From Streptomyces hygroscopicus (GTDB lineage Bacteria; Actinomycetota; Actinomycetes; Streptomycetales; Streptomycetaceae), in assembly GCA_002021875.1 (NCBI GenBank), contig CP018627.1:1116001-1180000 (forward strand): a DNA stretch of 64,000 nucleotides, written 5' to 3'. Under the pieces are notes generated by a model. The model had not been told where the DNA came from, did not search any database, and was given only the letters and a program-made list of their open reading frames with translations. Below, piece by piece: positions 43,733 through 52,166 of this stretch. Position 1 is the first letter of the stretch. Each line of letters opens with the position of its first letter. A program made the position numbers and the translations under genes.

Positions 43733-44476
43733 GTGCAGGGATACGAATCGTCGACCTACGGCGACCACATGACCGACCACGACGCCATCGGCTGGCCGGC
43801 CGCGAAGGACGAGGCCGCGGCGGTGGGGTTCCTCGTGGACGTGGCCAAGCCCGGCCATGCGCTGGAGCTCGGGGTGGGCACCGGGCGGGTCGCCCTGCCG
43901 CTGGCGGAGCGAGGGGTGCGGGTCACCGGCATCGAGGCCTCCCCCGTCATGCTCCGGCAGATGGCCGACAAGCCGGGCAGCGCGCGGGTGCGGGCCGTCC
44001 AGGGCGACTTCGCGGAGGCCGCCGTCGACGGGACCTTCGACCTCGTCTACGCCGTCCAGCACACGTTCTTCCTGCTGCGCGACCAGGAGACCCAGATCCG
44101 CTGCTTCCAGAACGTGGCCGCGCGGCTGGCCCCCGGTGGCGCCTTCGTCCTCCAGCTCTTCGTCCCCGATCCGCACCGGCTGATCCAGCCGCAGGCCAGT
44201 GACGCCCTTCATGTGGCACTCGACCAGGTGGTCCTGCGGGTCTCGAAGTTCGACCGGGTGACGCAGACGGTCAACCGGCAGTACGTCGCCATCACCGAGG
44301 GCGGGACGAAGCTGTACCCCATGGTGTTCCGCTACGCATGGCCCACCGAGCTGGACCTGATGGCACGGCTGGCGGGCCTCCGGCTGGAAGGGCGCTGGGA
44401 CGGCTGGTCGCGGGCGCCCTTCACCGCGGAGGGCGGGTATGTCGTGGTCTACCGGAAGCCCGCCGAGGCGGTGTGA
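43733..44476 (+). CDS. Class I SAM-dependent methyltransferase
   Basis: 247 aa from GTG 43733 with AAGGAG 7 nt before. SAM motif I ALELGVGTGRVALPLAERGV, the acidic residue in VTGIEAS, and post-motif AVQGDFAEAAVDGTFDLVYA are clear. The acceptor group cannot be predicted. It is the last plus-strand gene of the cluster; the next gene is convergent, so the operon ends here. Confidence 0.9.
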   Translation: MQGYESSTYGDHMTDHDAIGWPAAKDEAAAVGFLVDVAKPGHALELGVGTGRVALPLAERGVRVTGIEASPVMLRQMADKPGSARVRAVQGDFAEAAVDGTFDLVYAVQHTFFLLRDQETQIRCFQNVAARLAPGGAFVLQLFVPDPHRLIQPQASDALHVALDQVVLRVSKFDRVTQTVNRQYVAITEGGTKLYPMVFRYAWPTELDLMARLAGLRLEGRWDGWSRAPFTAEGGYVVVYRKPAEAV

Positions 44477-44480
44477 GGGC

Positions 44481-45503
44481 CTACGCCACGGTGTCGCCGA
44501 CCCGGACGGGTCCGTTGGTGGTGACCGACTGGATGGCCGCGAGCGCGACGGACAGGGCGGCGCGGGCGTCCTGTCCGGTGACGGAGGGGGCACGTCCGGT
44601 GCGCACGCACTCGGCGAAGTCGGCGAGTTCGGCGACATAGGCGTCGTGGAAGAGATCCTGGTCGTAGGTGACACATGCGGCGGTGAGGCCGTCCGGGCCG
44701 TAGGCGGTCAGATGGCTGCGGCGGATGTCGCCCATGGTGAGCATGCCGGCCGAGCCGAAGACCTCACCGCGGACGTCGTATCCGTACACCGCCTGGAAGT
44801 TCGCCTCGGCGGTGGCGAGGGCGCCGTTGTCGAAGCGGATGGTGACCACGGCGGTGTCGAGCAGTCCGCGGTCCTTGAAGTCGGGGCGGACCAGGGCGTC
44901 GGCGAACGCGAAGACCTCGACGGGCGCGGCGCCGGGGTTGAGGTAGCGCAGGGTGTCGAAGTCGTGGATGAGGGTCTCCAGGAAGATGGTCCACGGCGGG
45001 ATGCGGCCCGGGTCGGCCAGCTTGGGGTCGCGAGTGAGCGAACGCAGCAGCTGCGGGGTGCCGATGGCGCCTGCGCGGATCTTCTCGTGGGCGGTGTGGA
45101 AGCCGGTGTCGTAGCGGCGGTTGAAGCCCACCTGGAGGGGGACGCCCGCGTGGGCGGCGGCCGCGATGGCGCGGTCCGCCTCATCGAGGGTGACGGCCAT
45201 GGGCTTCTCGCAGTAGACGGCCTTGCCCGCCCGGGCCGCCGCCTCGACCAGCCCGGCGTGGGTGCGGGCCGGGGTGGCGATGACCACCGCCTCGATTCCG
45301 GGGTCGGCGAGCAGCTCGTCTATCTCGGTGTACGCCGTGGTGCCGCCCACCCGGTCGCCGAGCCCCTGGGCGGCGCCCGGGGCCGGGTCGGCGATGGCCG
45401 CGAGACGGGCGCCGGGGAGGCGGCGCGCGAGGGTCTCGGCGTGGAAGGAGCCCATGCGGCCGGCGCCGATGAGACCGACCGGGAGAGGGTGTCGCGTGGT
45501 CAT
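44481..45503 (-). CDS. Gfo/Idh/MocA family dehydrogenase (inositol 2-dehydrogenase-like)
   Basis: 340 aa from ATG 45503. N-terminal Rossmann fold VGLIGAGRMGSFHAETLARR, the catalytic-region EKPMAVTLDEADRA, and the C-terminal TLIHDFDTLRYLNPG with the conserved His-Asp pair. It oxidises a cyclitol or sugar with NAD. It lies downstream of the isomerase gene on the same strand and is probably co-regulated through the CTAGAACGTTCTAG operators. Confidence 0.92.
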   Translation of the reverse strand: MTTRHPLPVGLIGAGRMGSFHAETLARRLPGARLAAIADPAPGAAQGLGDRVGGTTAYTEIDELLADPGIEAVVIATPARTHAGLVEAAARAGKAVYCEKPMAVTLDEADRAIAAAAHAGVPLQVGFNRRYDTGFHTAHEKIRAGAIGTPQLLRSLTRDPKLADPGRIPPWTIFLETLIHDFDTLRYLNPGAAPVEVFAFADALVRPDFKDRGLLDTAVVTIRFDNGALATAEANFQAVYGYDVRGEVFGSAGMLTMGDIRRSHLTAYGPDGLTAACVTYDQDLFHDAYVAELADFAECVRTGRAPSVTGQDARAALSVALAAIQSVTTNGPVRVGDTVA

Positions 45504-45518
45504 GCGGATGCTCCGTAG

Positions 45519-45600
45519 ATTCCGTGAGTGCGTTGTTCCGTGGGTTCCGTTGTTCCGTAGGTTCCGTAGTTCCGCAGGTGAGAACGGGTGAGAACGGGTG
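45519..45600. repeat. Short GTTCCGT and AGAACGGGTG repeats between isomerase and dehydrogenase
   Basis: Six copies of (A/G)TTCCG(T/C) start at 45519, 45535, 45544, 45552, 45561 and 45569, mostly 8 or 9 bp apart. Two tandem AGAACGGGTG copies follow (45581-45600). They fill the 146-bp gap upstream of the dehydrogenase start. Confidence 0.75.
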
Positions 45601-45649
45601 CGATCAGGGCGGTACGGCGTCGCGGCCGCCGGCCGAGGCCATCGCGAGG

Positions 45650-46432
45650 TCAGCGGGTGAAGGCGGAGCGGAAGCGCTCCAGGGCGAGGTCGCTGTCGCC
45701 GGAGGCCCATGCCTCCATGGCCACGGTGCCCTCGTAGCCGAGGTCGACGAGGGTTTGGGCGAGGGCCGGGTAGTTGATCTCCCCGGTTCCCGGCTCGCAA
45801 CGGCCCGGTACGTCGGCCACCTGGATCTCGCCGATCAGGCCCCGGCCATGGGCCCGGCGTACCAGCTCGGTCAGGTTTCCCTCGCCGATCTGCGCGTGGT
45901 ACAGGTCCAGATTCATCCGCAGGCCCGGCCGGTCCACGGCCTCGACCAGGGCCAGGGTGTCGGCGGCCGTCGCGAACGGCACGCCGGGGTGGTCGACGGC
46001 GGTGTTGAGGTTCTCCAGGGTGAAGGTGACCCCGGCGCGCTCGCCCAGCTCGGCGAGGCGGGTGAGGGTGCGATGGGCGGCGATCCACATCGGGCCGGTG
46101 GCCGGGCCCGCCACCGGCACCACCGGCAGGCCGTCGCCGCCCAGCCCGGTGCCGTGCAGATTCAGCCGGGGGCAGCCGAGCCGTTCGGCGACTTTGACCG
46201 ACTCCTCGGCGGTGCGCAGGAGTTCGGCCGCCCCGTCCTCGTCCGTCAGGCTGCCGCGGAGATAGCCGGTCATCGAGGAGAAGACCGCACCGGTCCGCTC
46301 CAGGGCGGCCAGATCGTGCCGGCTCCAGTCCCAGATCTCGACCTGGAAGCCGGCGTCGTGAATACGCCGTGCCCGTTCCTGGACCGGCAGATCCCGGAAG
46401 ACCATCTCGGCGCAGACCGCCAATGTGTACAT
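45650..46432 (-). CDS. Sugar phosphate isomerase/epimerase family TIM barrel (hydroxypyruvate isomerase-like)
   Basis: 260 aa. AP-endonuclease-2-like TIM barrel: MYTLAVCAEMVFRDLPVQER, LENLNTAVDHPG with a metal-ligand Glu, MNLDLYHAQIGEGNL with Asp and His ligands, and GEIQVADVPGRCEPGTGEIN. The VFRDLPVQER start resembles hydroxypyruvate isomerase. With the dehydrogenase downstream it probably forms a small sugar or cyclitol pathway. It is first in the operon and next to three LacI operators. Confidence 0.87.
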   Translation of the reverse strand: MYTLAVCAEMVFRDLPVQERARRIHDAGFQVEIWDWSRHDLAALERTGAVFSSMTGYLRGSLTDEDGAAELLRTAEESVKVAERLGCPRLNLHGTGLGGDGLPVVPVAGPATGPMWIAAHRTLTRLAELGERAGVTFTLENLNTAVDHPGVPFATAADTLALVEAVDRPGLRMNLDLYHAQIGEGNLTELVRRAHGRGLIGEIQVADVPGRCEPGTGEINYPALAQTLVDLGYEGTVAMEAWASGDSDLALERFRSAFTR

Positions 46433-46468
46433 CGCTGCTCGCCCTCTCTACGACGACCCCGGCAGAAA

Positions 46469-46482
46469 CTAGAACGTTCCAG
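46469..46482. promoter_or_regulatory. LacI-type operator 1 (CTAGAACGTTCCAG)
   Basis: One mismatch from the perfect palindrome CTAGAACGTTCTAG with central CG. It lies just upstream of the isomerase gene, and its centre is 17 bp from operator 2. Confidence 0.75.
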
Positions 46483-46485
46483 CTA

Positions 46486-46499
46486 CTAGAACGTTCTAG
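46486..46499. promoter_or_regulatory. LacI-type operator 2 (CTAGAACGTTCTAG)
   Basis: Perfect 14-bp palindrome with central CG. It is the strongest of the three sites between the divergent isomerase and lacI genes. Confidence 0.85.
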
Positions 46500-46558
46500 G
46501 GAACGAGCAGCAGTACGCCAGCCACCGGGCACCCCTGTCAAGGGCGACGGCTGAATCA

Positions 46559-46572
46559 CTAGAACGTTATAG
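46559..46572. promoter_or_regulatory. LacI-type operator 3 (CTAGAACGTTATAG)
   Basis: One mismatch from the palindrome, 73 bp from operator 2 and about 100 bp before the lacI start. The spacing is compatible with looping and autoregulation. Confidence 0.75.
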
Positions 46573-46673
46573 AGTTTGGGCGCCGCGCATCGCGCCCTGG
46601 GCTACGATCGTCGCCCGGAAGGCGAAACCCCGACCGCCCCCGCCCGAAGACGACACCTCGACCAGGGAGACCA

Positions 46674-47702
46674 GTGGTGCCACCGACGCCGGCCGTCCCC
46701 CATGGGAAGCGCCCCACCCTCGCGGACGTGGCGGCGCGGGCAGGTGTGTCCACGGCGCTGGTCTCCATCGTGATGCGGGACGCCAAGGGCGCCGGCGCCG
46801 CCACCCGCGAGCGGGTCCTCGAGGCGGCACAGGAGATCGGATACCGGCCGGACGCCCGGGCCCGGCTGCTGCGCAGCCACCGGTCCCATCTCCTCGGGGT
46901 GCAGTTCGGCCTCCAGCACCCCTTCCACTCCGATCTGCTGGAGGGCATCTACGCGGTGGCCGAGCCCGCCGGGTACCAGATCGCGCTGAGCGCCGTGGCC
47001 GCCGGTCGTGGCGAGCAGCGGGCGACCGACGCCCTGCTCGCCGACCGCTGCGAGGCCCTGATCCTGCTCGGCCCGCAGGCCCCGGCCGCGCGGCTGGCGG
47101 AACTCGCCGGACAGCTCCCGGTCGTCTCCGTGGCCCGCCGGCTGCGCGGGACCGCCCCGGGTGTGGAGGTGGTGCGGACCGCGGATGACGAGGGCGCCCG
47201 CCAGGCCGTGGACCACCTGGTGGCCCTCGGTCACCGCGACATCGCCCATATCGACGGCGGCAGGGCACCCGGCGCCGCCGACCGGCGCCGTGGCTACCGC
47301 ACCGCCATGAGCCGCCACGGCCTCGCCGACCGCGTCCACGTGCTGCCCGGCGGGCTCACCGAGGAGGACGGCGCCGCGGGCGCCCACGCCCTCCTCGATG
47401 CCACTCCCCTGCCCACGGCCGTCCTCGCCTTCAACGACCGCTCCGCCGCCGGTGTCCTGGACACCTTCCTCCGCGCCCGGGTCTCCGTCCCCGACGAGGT
47501 CTCCGTCATCGGCTTCGACGACAGCCATCTGGCGCGCCTGGCCCATATCAATCTCACCACCGTCGGCCAGGACATCCCCCGCCTCGCCGAACTCGCCGTC
47601 GGCCGGGCCATCGCCCGTCTGGAGGGCGAGCGGACGGCCACCGGGGAGGCGGTGGTCGCTCCGCACCTCGTCATCCGGGGCACGACGGCCGGGCCCGCCT
47701 GA
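46674..47702 (+). CDS. LacI family transcriptional regulator
   Basis: 342 aa, GTG 46674 (or 46677) after AGGGAGA. Helix-turn-helix TLADVAARAGVSTALVSIVM; note Val-Ser-Ile-Val-Met-Arg where VSxVLN is usual. The sensor domain has HLLGVQFGLQHPFHSDLLEG, LAFNDRSAAGVLDTFLRA and VIGFDDSHLARLAHINLTTV. It is divergent from the isomerase/dehydrogenase operon and certainly the best candidate to bind the three CTAGAACGTT-type sites. Confidence 0.93.
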   Translation: MVPPTPAVPHGKRPTLADVAARAGVSTALVSIVMRDAKGAGAATRERVLEAAQEIGYRPDARARLLRSHRSHLLGVQFGLQHPFHSDLLEGIYAVAEPAGYQIALSAVAAGRGEQRATDALLADRCEALILLGPQAPAARLAELAGQLPVVSVARRLRGTAPGVEVVRTADDEGARQAVDHLVALGHRDIAHIDGGRAPGAADRRRGYRTAMSRHGLADRVHVLPGGLTEEDGAAGAHALLDATPLPTAVLAFNDRSAAGVLDTFLRARVSVPDEVSVIGFDDSHLARLAHINLTTVGQDIPRLAELAVGRAIARLEGERTATGEAVVAPHLVIRGTTAGPA

Positions 47703-47744
47703 TACGCGACGACTGGGGCGTTTCGCTGTTGCCTTCTTCGCCGC

Positions 47745-47793
47745 GCCGGTCTTCCTCCGGCCTGCTTCACCCCGCCGGTCTTCCTCCGGCCTG
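47745..47793. terminator. Duplicated hairpin between convergent genes
   Basis: The 20-bp unit GCCGGTCTTCCTCCGGCCTG occurs identically at 47745-47764 and 47774-47793. Each copy folds by GCCGG/CCGGC. The genes for LacI and the FAD monooxygenase converge here, so it may be a tandem terminator. Confidence 0.6.
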
Positions 47794-47860
47794 TGGTGAG
47801 CGTCCCGGACGCGGTCACTCGACAGGGTTTCGGTGGTGCCGTCCTCGCGGGACGGGGCGC

Positions 47861-49006
47861 TCAGGACCGGGGGCCGTTGTCGTCGCCGAAGTCGGGTACG
47901 TCGGCGGACAGCAGGTGCTCGGCGGCGCCTTCGAGGGCCTTGGCCATCTCGATGGAGCGGGGGAGCATGGTCTTCTCGTAGACGCGGATGGCGTCATCGA
48001 CGGTGGCCGCGTTCGCGAGGGCGAGGGCGATTTCGCTCGCGTCGAGCATGGCGAGGTTGACGCCGACACCGAGCGGAGGCATGAGGTGGGCGGCGTCGCC
48101 CAGCAGGGTCACCGTCGGGTTGTGCTCCCAGGTGTGCGGGACCGGGAGGGCGAAGAGCGGGCGGTCGACGTAGGGGCCCTCGTTGGTGGTGATCATCTGG
48201 CGCATGCGGGGCGACCAGTGGGCGTACTCGTCGAGGAGCAGGGCGCGGATGCCGTCGGTGTCGTCGGCGCTCAGGCCGCTCATGGCGAGCCAGTCGACCG
48301 GGGCTCGCCGGATGATGTAGACGCGGATGTGGTCTCCGCTGTTGCGCTGGGCGAAGAGGGCGCGCTCGCCGTCGGCCGCGCCCGCGCTGCCCGAGCCGAC
48401 CAGCTCGGCGATGTCGGGGTGCCGGTTCTCCACATCGGAGAACCATGCCTCCACGAAGCTCATCCCGGTGTACTCGGGGACGGCGGGGGACACGGCCGGG
48501 CGCACCCGGGAAGAGGCGCCGTCGGCGCCGATGACCAGATCGGTCTCGATGGTGGTGCCGTCGGCGAAGGACAACTGCCGCGGCCCATCGGCGGGCCCGC
48601 CGACCCTGTCGAGGGCGCGGCCCCACTGCACGGTTCCCGGCCGCAAGGAGTCCAGCAGCAGGGTGCGCAGCTGGCCGCGGTCGATTTCCGGCTTGAACAG
48701 CTCGTCGGCCTCCGGGACGTGATGAAACGTCATCGTGCCGGCCGGGTCGATCTTGCGCATTTCCTGCCCTTCCGGGCGGGCCAGCTCGAAGAACTCGTCG
48801 AGCAGGCCCGCTTCGCGCAGGGCGATCTGGCCGTTGTCCGCGTGCAGGTCGAGGGTGCCGCCCTGGTTGCGCGCACCGGGGCCTGAGTCGCGGTCGTAGA
48901 CGGTGACCGCTATGCCGCGCTGCTGGAGGATGCGGGCGCAGGTCAGGCCGCCGGGCCCGGCGCCGATGACGCTGATGCGGGCGTGGGCGGGCTCTGGGGA
49001 GGTCAT
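47861..49006 (-). CDS. FAD-dependent monooxygenase (TetX / PHBH-like)
   Basis: 381 aa from ATG 49006 with AAAGGA before it. FAD-binding GxGxxG is VIGAGPGGLTCARILQQRG, the DG motif is VIGADGASSRVRP, and the GD motif is LLGDAAHLMPPLGVGVNLAM. Class A flavoprotein monooxygenases hydroxylate aromatic or polyketide compounds, and the TetX branch inactivates tetracyclines; this sequence is only generally similar. It is divergent from a TetR gene, the usual inducible detoxification pair. Confidence 0.9.
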   Translation of the reverse strand: MTSPEPAHARISVIGAGPGGLTCARILQQRGIAVTVYDRDSGPGARNQGGTLDLHADNGQIALREAGLLDEFFELARPEGQEMRKIDPAGTMTFHHVPEADELFKPEIDRGQLRTLLLDSLRPGTVQWGRALDRVGGPADGPRQLSFADGTTIETDLVIGADGASSRVRPAVSPAVPEYTGMSFVEAWFSDVENRHPDIAELVGSGSAGAADGERALFAQRNSGDHIRVYIIRRAPVDWLAMSGLSADDTDGIRALLLDEYAHWSPRMRQMITTNEGPYVDRPLFALPVPHTWEHNPTVTLLGDAAHLMPPLGVGVNLAMLDASEIALALANAATVDDAIRVYEKTMLPRSIEMAKALEGAAEHLLSADVPDFGDDNGPRS

Positions 49007-49210
49007 GGTGGTTCCTTTCACCGGCGATGAGGGGCATGGGGCGAGCAGGGCCGGGCGTTCCGGCATCACCCTCGGCCTCGGACATGCCTCGCACCGGGCC
49101 TTCTTGATGCACAGGACGGCGACCAGCGATGCGGTGCGGACGGGGAGCGTGCCGAGGAAGAGGTGTCGCTCGGGTTCTCGCGGACCCCAGAAAAGCAGAT
49201 CCAGTAGAAA

Positions 49211-49229
49211 AGTGCAATGAGTCCACTTA
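49211..49229. promoter_or_regulatory. Candidate TetR operator
   Basis: AAGTG (49211-49215) and CACTT (49225-49229) form a short dyad in the AT-rich gap between the divergent monooxygenase and TetR genes, 34 bp before the TetR start. Confidence 0.4.
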
Positions 49230-49262
49230 GCCCTCGATGCAACTATCGGATATGCTCAAGCC

Positions 49263-49865
49263 ATGACCGAGCCCCCCGTCGGCCGCCGCGAACGCAAGAA
49301 GGCGGCCACCCGCCAGGCGATCGCCGACGCCGCGCTGCAGCTCTTCCTGGAACGCGGCTATGACCAGGTGAGCATCCGTGACATCGCCGACGCGGCCGAT
49401 GTGTCGACCACTACGGTGTTCAAGCACTTCACCGGCAAGGAAGCGCTGGTATTCGACCAGGAGCAGGACCGGGAGTCGGAAGTGATCGCGGCGGTGCGGC
49501 AGCGAGCCGCCGGTCAGAGCATCCTCGATGCCCTCCGGCAGCACGTCCTGGACACCTGGCTGCCGATCACGGCGCATCCGCGAATGGCCGAGTTCACCAA
49601 CCTGATGGACTCCACGCCGGCACTCCGCGCCTACGCCGAGCGCATGTGGACCCGGCACACCGACAGCCTCAGCGCGGCCATCGCCGACGAGCTCGGCGTC
49701 GACCACGACGACCTCTCATGTGTGGCTCTTGCCCGATTCGTACTCGAGATCCCGGCCCTGGCCCGCGGTCAACAGGACCGCCGAGCCGCCGTCGACGCCA
49801 TCTTCGACATCCTCACACAGGGCTGGCAACCGCCGGCCAAGTCGTCCGCGCCCCATAGCTCCTAG
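49263..49865 (+). CDS. TetR family transcriptional regulator
   Basis: 200 aa. The helix-turn-helix is textbook: ATRQAIADAALQLFLERGYD, QVSIRDIADAADVSTTTVFK, HFTGKEALVFDQEQ. The C-terminal domain is all-helical. It probably represses the divergent FAD monooxygenase gene and itself, released by a substrate of that enzyme. Confidence 0.92.
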   Translation: MTEPPVGRRERKKAATRQAIADAALQLFLERGYDQVSIRDIADAADVSTTTVFKHFTGKEALVFDQEQDRESEVIAAVRQRAAGQSILDALRQHVLDTWLPITAHPRMAEFTNLMDSTPALRAYAERMWTRHTDSLSAAIADELGVDHDDLSCVALARFVLEIPALARGQQDRRAAVDAIFDILTQGWQPPAKSSAPHSS

Positions 49866-49996
49866 GCATCCGCGGAGACGGAAATCACCGCGCGGACGCC
49901 GCGCTTGCGCGGGTACTCGCGGATGGCTCCCCGGGACCGCGGCGACGCGGCGATAGAGTGCCCGGGAATGTCCCTCGATCCCTGGAGAGAGCGCGG

Positions 49997-52096
49997 TTGA
50001 GCGACACAGTAGTGATCTTGACTGCACTGGGCCTGGAGTATGACGCGGTGCGGGCGTACCTCAGGGAACGGGACTTCGTCCGCCATGAGACCGGCACCGT
50101 CTTCGAAGTGGGCACGCTCGCCGGGACCGCATGGCGGATGGCGCTGGCGGAGGTCGGAGCGGGCAATGACGCGGCCGCCGTCGTCACCGAGCAGGCCCGC
50201 CAGCTCTTCTCGCCCAGAGCACTCCTGTTCGTGGGTGTCGCGGGCGCCCTCAAAGACGACCTGGCACTCGGTGATGTCGTCGTCGCCACTCGGGTGCATT
50301 CCGTTCACGGCGGCAAGGACGCCCCCGAAGGATTTCTGGCCCGTCCGGAGGGCTGGGCCGGTTCACATGAGCTGGTGCAGTCGGCCAAGCACGCGCTGCG
50401 TGACCAGTCATGGCACACCGAGTCGGCACCGGGCGACACCGAGGGGCAGCGGCACCCACGCGTACACTTCAAGCCCATCGCGGCCGGCGACGTCGTGCTC
50501 AACTCCGCCACCTCCGTACTGCGCCAGCAGCTGCGGACCTACTACAACGACGCCGTGGCCATTGAGATGGAGAGCGCCGGAATGGCGCATGCCGCCCAGA
50601 TCGGCCGTGTCGAGGCCCTGACCGTCCGTGGCATCAGCGACATGGCCGATGGCAATAAATACGCGGAGGCCGACACCGAGCACCAGCCTCGCGCCGCCGC
50701 CCATGCCGCGGCAGCAGCGGTCGCCGTGATACGGCATCTGCCACCGCCCCAAGCGCCGTCCGCCCCACTCGGCCGGGCAGCGCTTCCCTCTTCGGACCGG
50801 GATGGCCTTCCCGGCTCTCCCCGGAGCGGAACGCCCTTGTCGCTCCGGCACCTGTTGTCATGCTTCGCGGACGCACCGCTGCCGCTCTATGTGCTCTCCC
50901 CCGCGGCAATCTCGGCAGTCGGCATACCTGAGCTCTCCGCTGACCGGGTGGCAGCTGAGATAAGTGAGTTCACCGTCGAGCCCGTCACGGCGTCCGGGGA
51001 ACCCGGCGCACCCATGGTGCCCTGTATCAGGGCGGGCGCCGCAACGCCGGTGGACGCCGCAGGCGCAACGCCCGACGAACGTGCCCGCCTGTGCACGTAT
51101 GCGGGGGCGCTTCTGGATCACGCCGTGGCGGCGCCCCCGGACGACTCCGGCCTGCCCCTCCTGGCGCCGCACGTACTGGCCCTGCTGTGGCGCCGCGACG
51201 GCGATCCGGCACGATCCATCGCGGCCGCGCGCCGAGTGCGGGACGCGTACCTGGCGCGCGGCCGCTACGAAGACGGGCTGCCCCTCGCCGTCCAGCTGGT
51301 GATGAGCGGCCAGGGTGGCCTCAAGGACGACCTCGCCCTCGGCCAACTCCACAGCGGGCGGGGGGACTTCGGCGAAGCCGAAGTCGTGCTCCGGCGGGTC
51401 CTCGCCAAAGCGGAGAAGGACGCCGCCGAACACGGGCTGTCGCTGGCCGGGCGAACCGGTCCCAGCATGAGGGACGTTCTCACCAACGACGCCGAAGGCC
51501 CGTTCACCCGAGATCTCTCCCAGACCCAATGCGACGTGCTCGGATTCGCCGCCAGAGTTCAGCACGCCCTGGGCAACGCTCTCTACGGCCTGCGGCGGTA
51601 CCCCGAAAGCGAAAGGCTGCTGCAAGCCGCCGTAGGGCTGCTCTGGAGAACCCAGGGGGCGGAGCATCCGGGTCGCATGCTCGCCCAGATGCATCGAGCC
51701 CAAGCGGTCGCGCGGCAACATCGGTGGGAAGAGGCACTGGGACTGGTGCACGATGTGATCCCCTGGGCCGCGCGGCTTCGGCTCGACCAGGACAGCCCGG
51801 AGACGGACGCGCTCATCCGCCTGGCGCATGCCGAGGTGACGGCCGAGATCGTGGCCTCTCGCCAGCGAGGCGACAGGCAGCGCACACGAGGCGTCGGGAT
51901 GTTTCCGGCCCCGGTGGTGAAGTGGCTGGGGCGCACGGTCACCCCCACTCGACCGGACAGACTCACCTGGGCCGACGTGCGAAGTCTCTGCGACGACGCC
52001 GTCCGAGCCTGTGAGCGCGCCTTCGGCGGCCCCCATCCGCGGACAACCGAGGCCAGGGCGGTGCGCGACCGTGCGTCCGAGGGCATGGGCGGCTGA
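49997..52096 (+). CDS. Nucleoside phosphorylase/nucleosidase-domain protein with TPR-like region
   Basis: 699 aa from TTG 49997 (GGAGAGA 6 nt upstream); GTG 49958 is a longer alternative. Residues 1-250 are a PNP/MTAN fold: SDTVVILTALGLEYDAVRAY, ALLFVGVAGALKDDLALGDV, and the AIEMESAGMAHAAQ Glu-Met-Glu substrate block with GISDMADGNK. After a proline-rich linker (about 255-290), the rest is helical with TPR-like repeats (LGQLHSGRGDFGEAEVVLRR, ALGNALYGLRRYPESERLLQ). PNP domains fused to NACHT-TPR occur in NLR-like conflict proteins. No NTPase domain is visible here, so any defence or signalling role is only a possibility. Confidence 0.85.
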   Translation: MSDTVVILTALGLEYDAVRAYLRERDFVRHETGTVFEVGTLAGTAWRMALAEVGAGNDAAAVVTEQARQLFSPRALLFVGVAGALKDDLALGDVVVATRVHSVHGGKDAPEGFLARPEGWAGSHELVQSAKHALRDQSWHTESAPGDTEGQRHPRVHFKPIAAGDVVLNSATSVLRQQLRTYYNDAVAIEMESAGMAHAAQIGRVEALTVRGISDMADGNKYAEADTEHQPRAAAHAAAAAVAVIRHLPPPQAPSAPLGRAALPSSDRDGLPGSPRSGTPLSLRHLLSCFADAPLPLYVLSPAAISAVGIPELSADRVAAEISEFTVEPVTASGEPGAPMVPCIRAGAATPVDAAGATPDERARLCTYAGALLDHAVAAPPDDSGLPLLAPHVLALLWRRDGDPARSIAAARRVRDAYLARGRYEDGLPLAVQLVMSGQGGLKDDLALGQLHSGRGDFGEAEVVLRRVLAKAEKDAAEHGLSLAGRTGPSMRDVLTNDAEGPFTRDLSQTQCDVLGFAARVQHALGNALYGLRRYPESERLLQAAVGLLWRTQGAEHPGRMLAQMHRAQAVARQHRWEEALGLVHDVIPWAARLRLDQDSPETDALIRLAHAEVTAEIVASRQRGDRQRTRGVGMFPAPVVKWLGRTVTPTRPDRLTWADVRSLCDDAVRACERAFGGPHPRTTEARAVRDRASEGMGG

Positions 52097-52125
52097 ACCA
52101 GTAGGGGCGACCCCGCTGTCGACGG

Positions 52126-52150
52126 CCCGTCCACCGGTGCGGTGGACGGG
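52126..52150. terminator. Bidirectional terminator hairpin
   Basis: CCCGTCCACC (52126-52135) pairs perfectly with GGTGGACGGG (52141-52150) over the loop GGTGC. It is placed between the convergent nucleosidase-TPR and DJ-1-like genes. Confidence 0.75.
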
Positions 52151-52166
52151 GAAGAGGGATGAGAGG

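Noticed and set aside
34339..44476. Lanthipeptide, lasso, thiopeptide or PEARL-type system
   Set aside because: No LanB/LanM, YcaO, lasso cyclase, radical SAM or peptide-aminoacyl-tRNA ligase gene is present among the cluster proteins.
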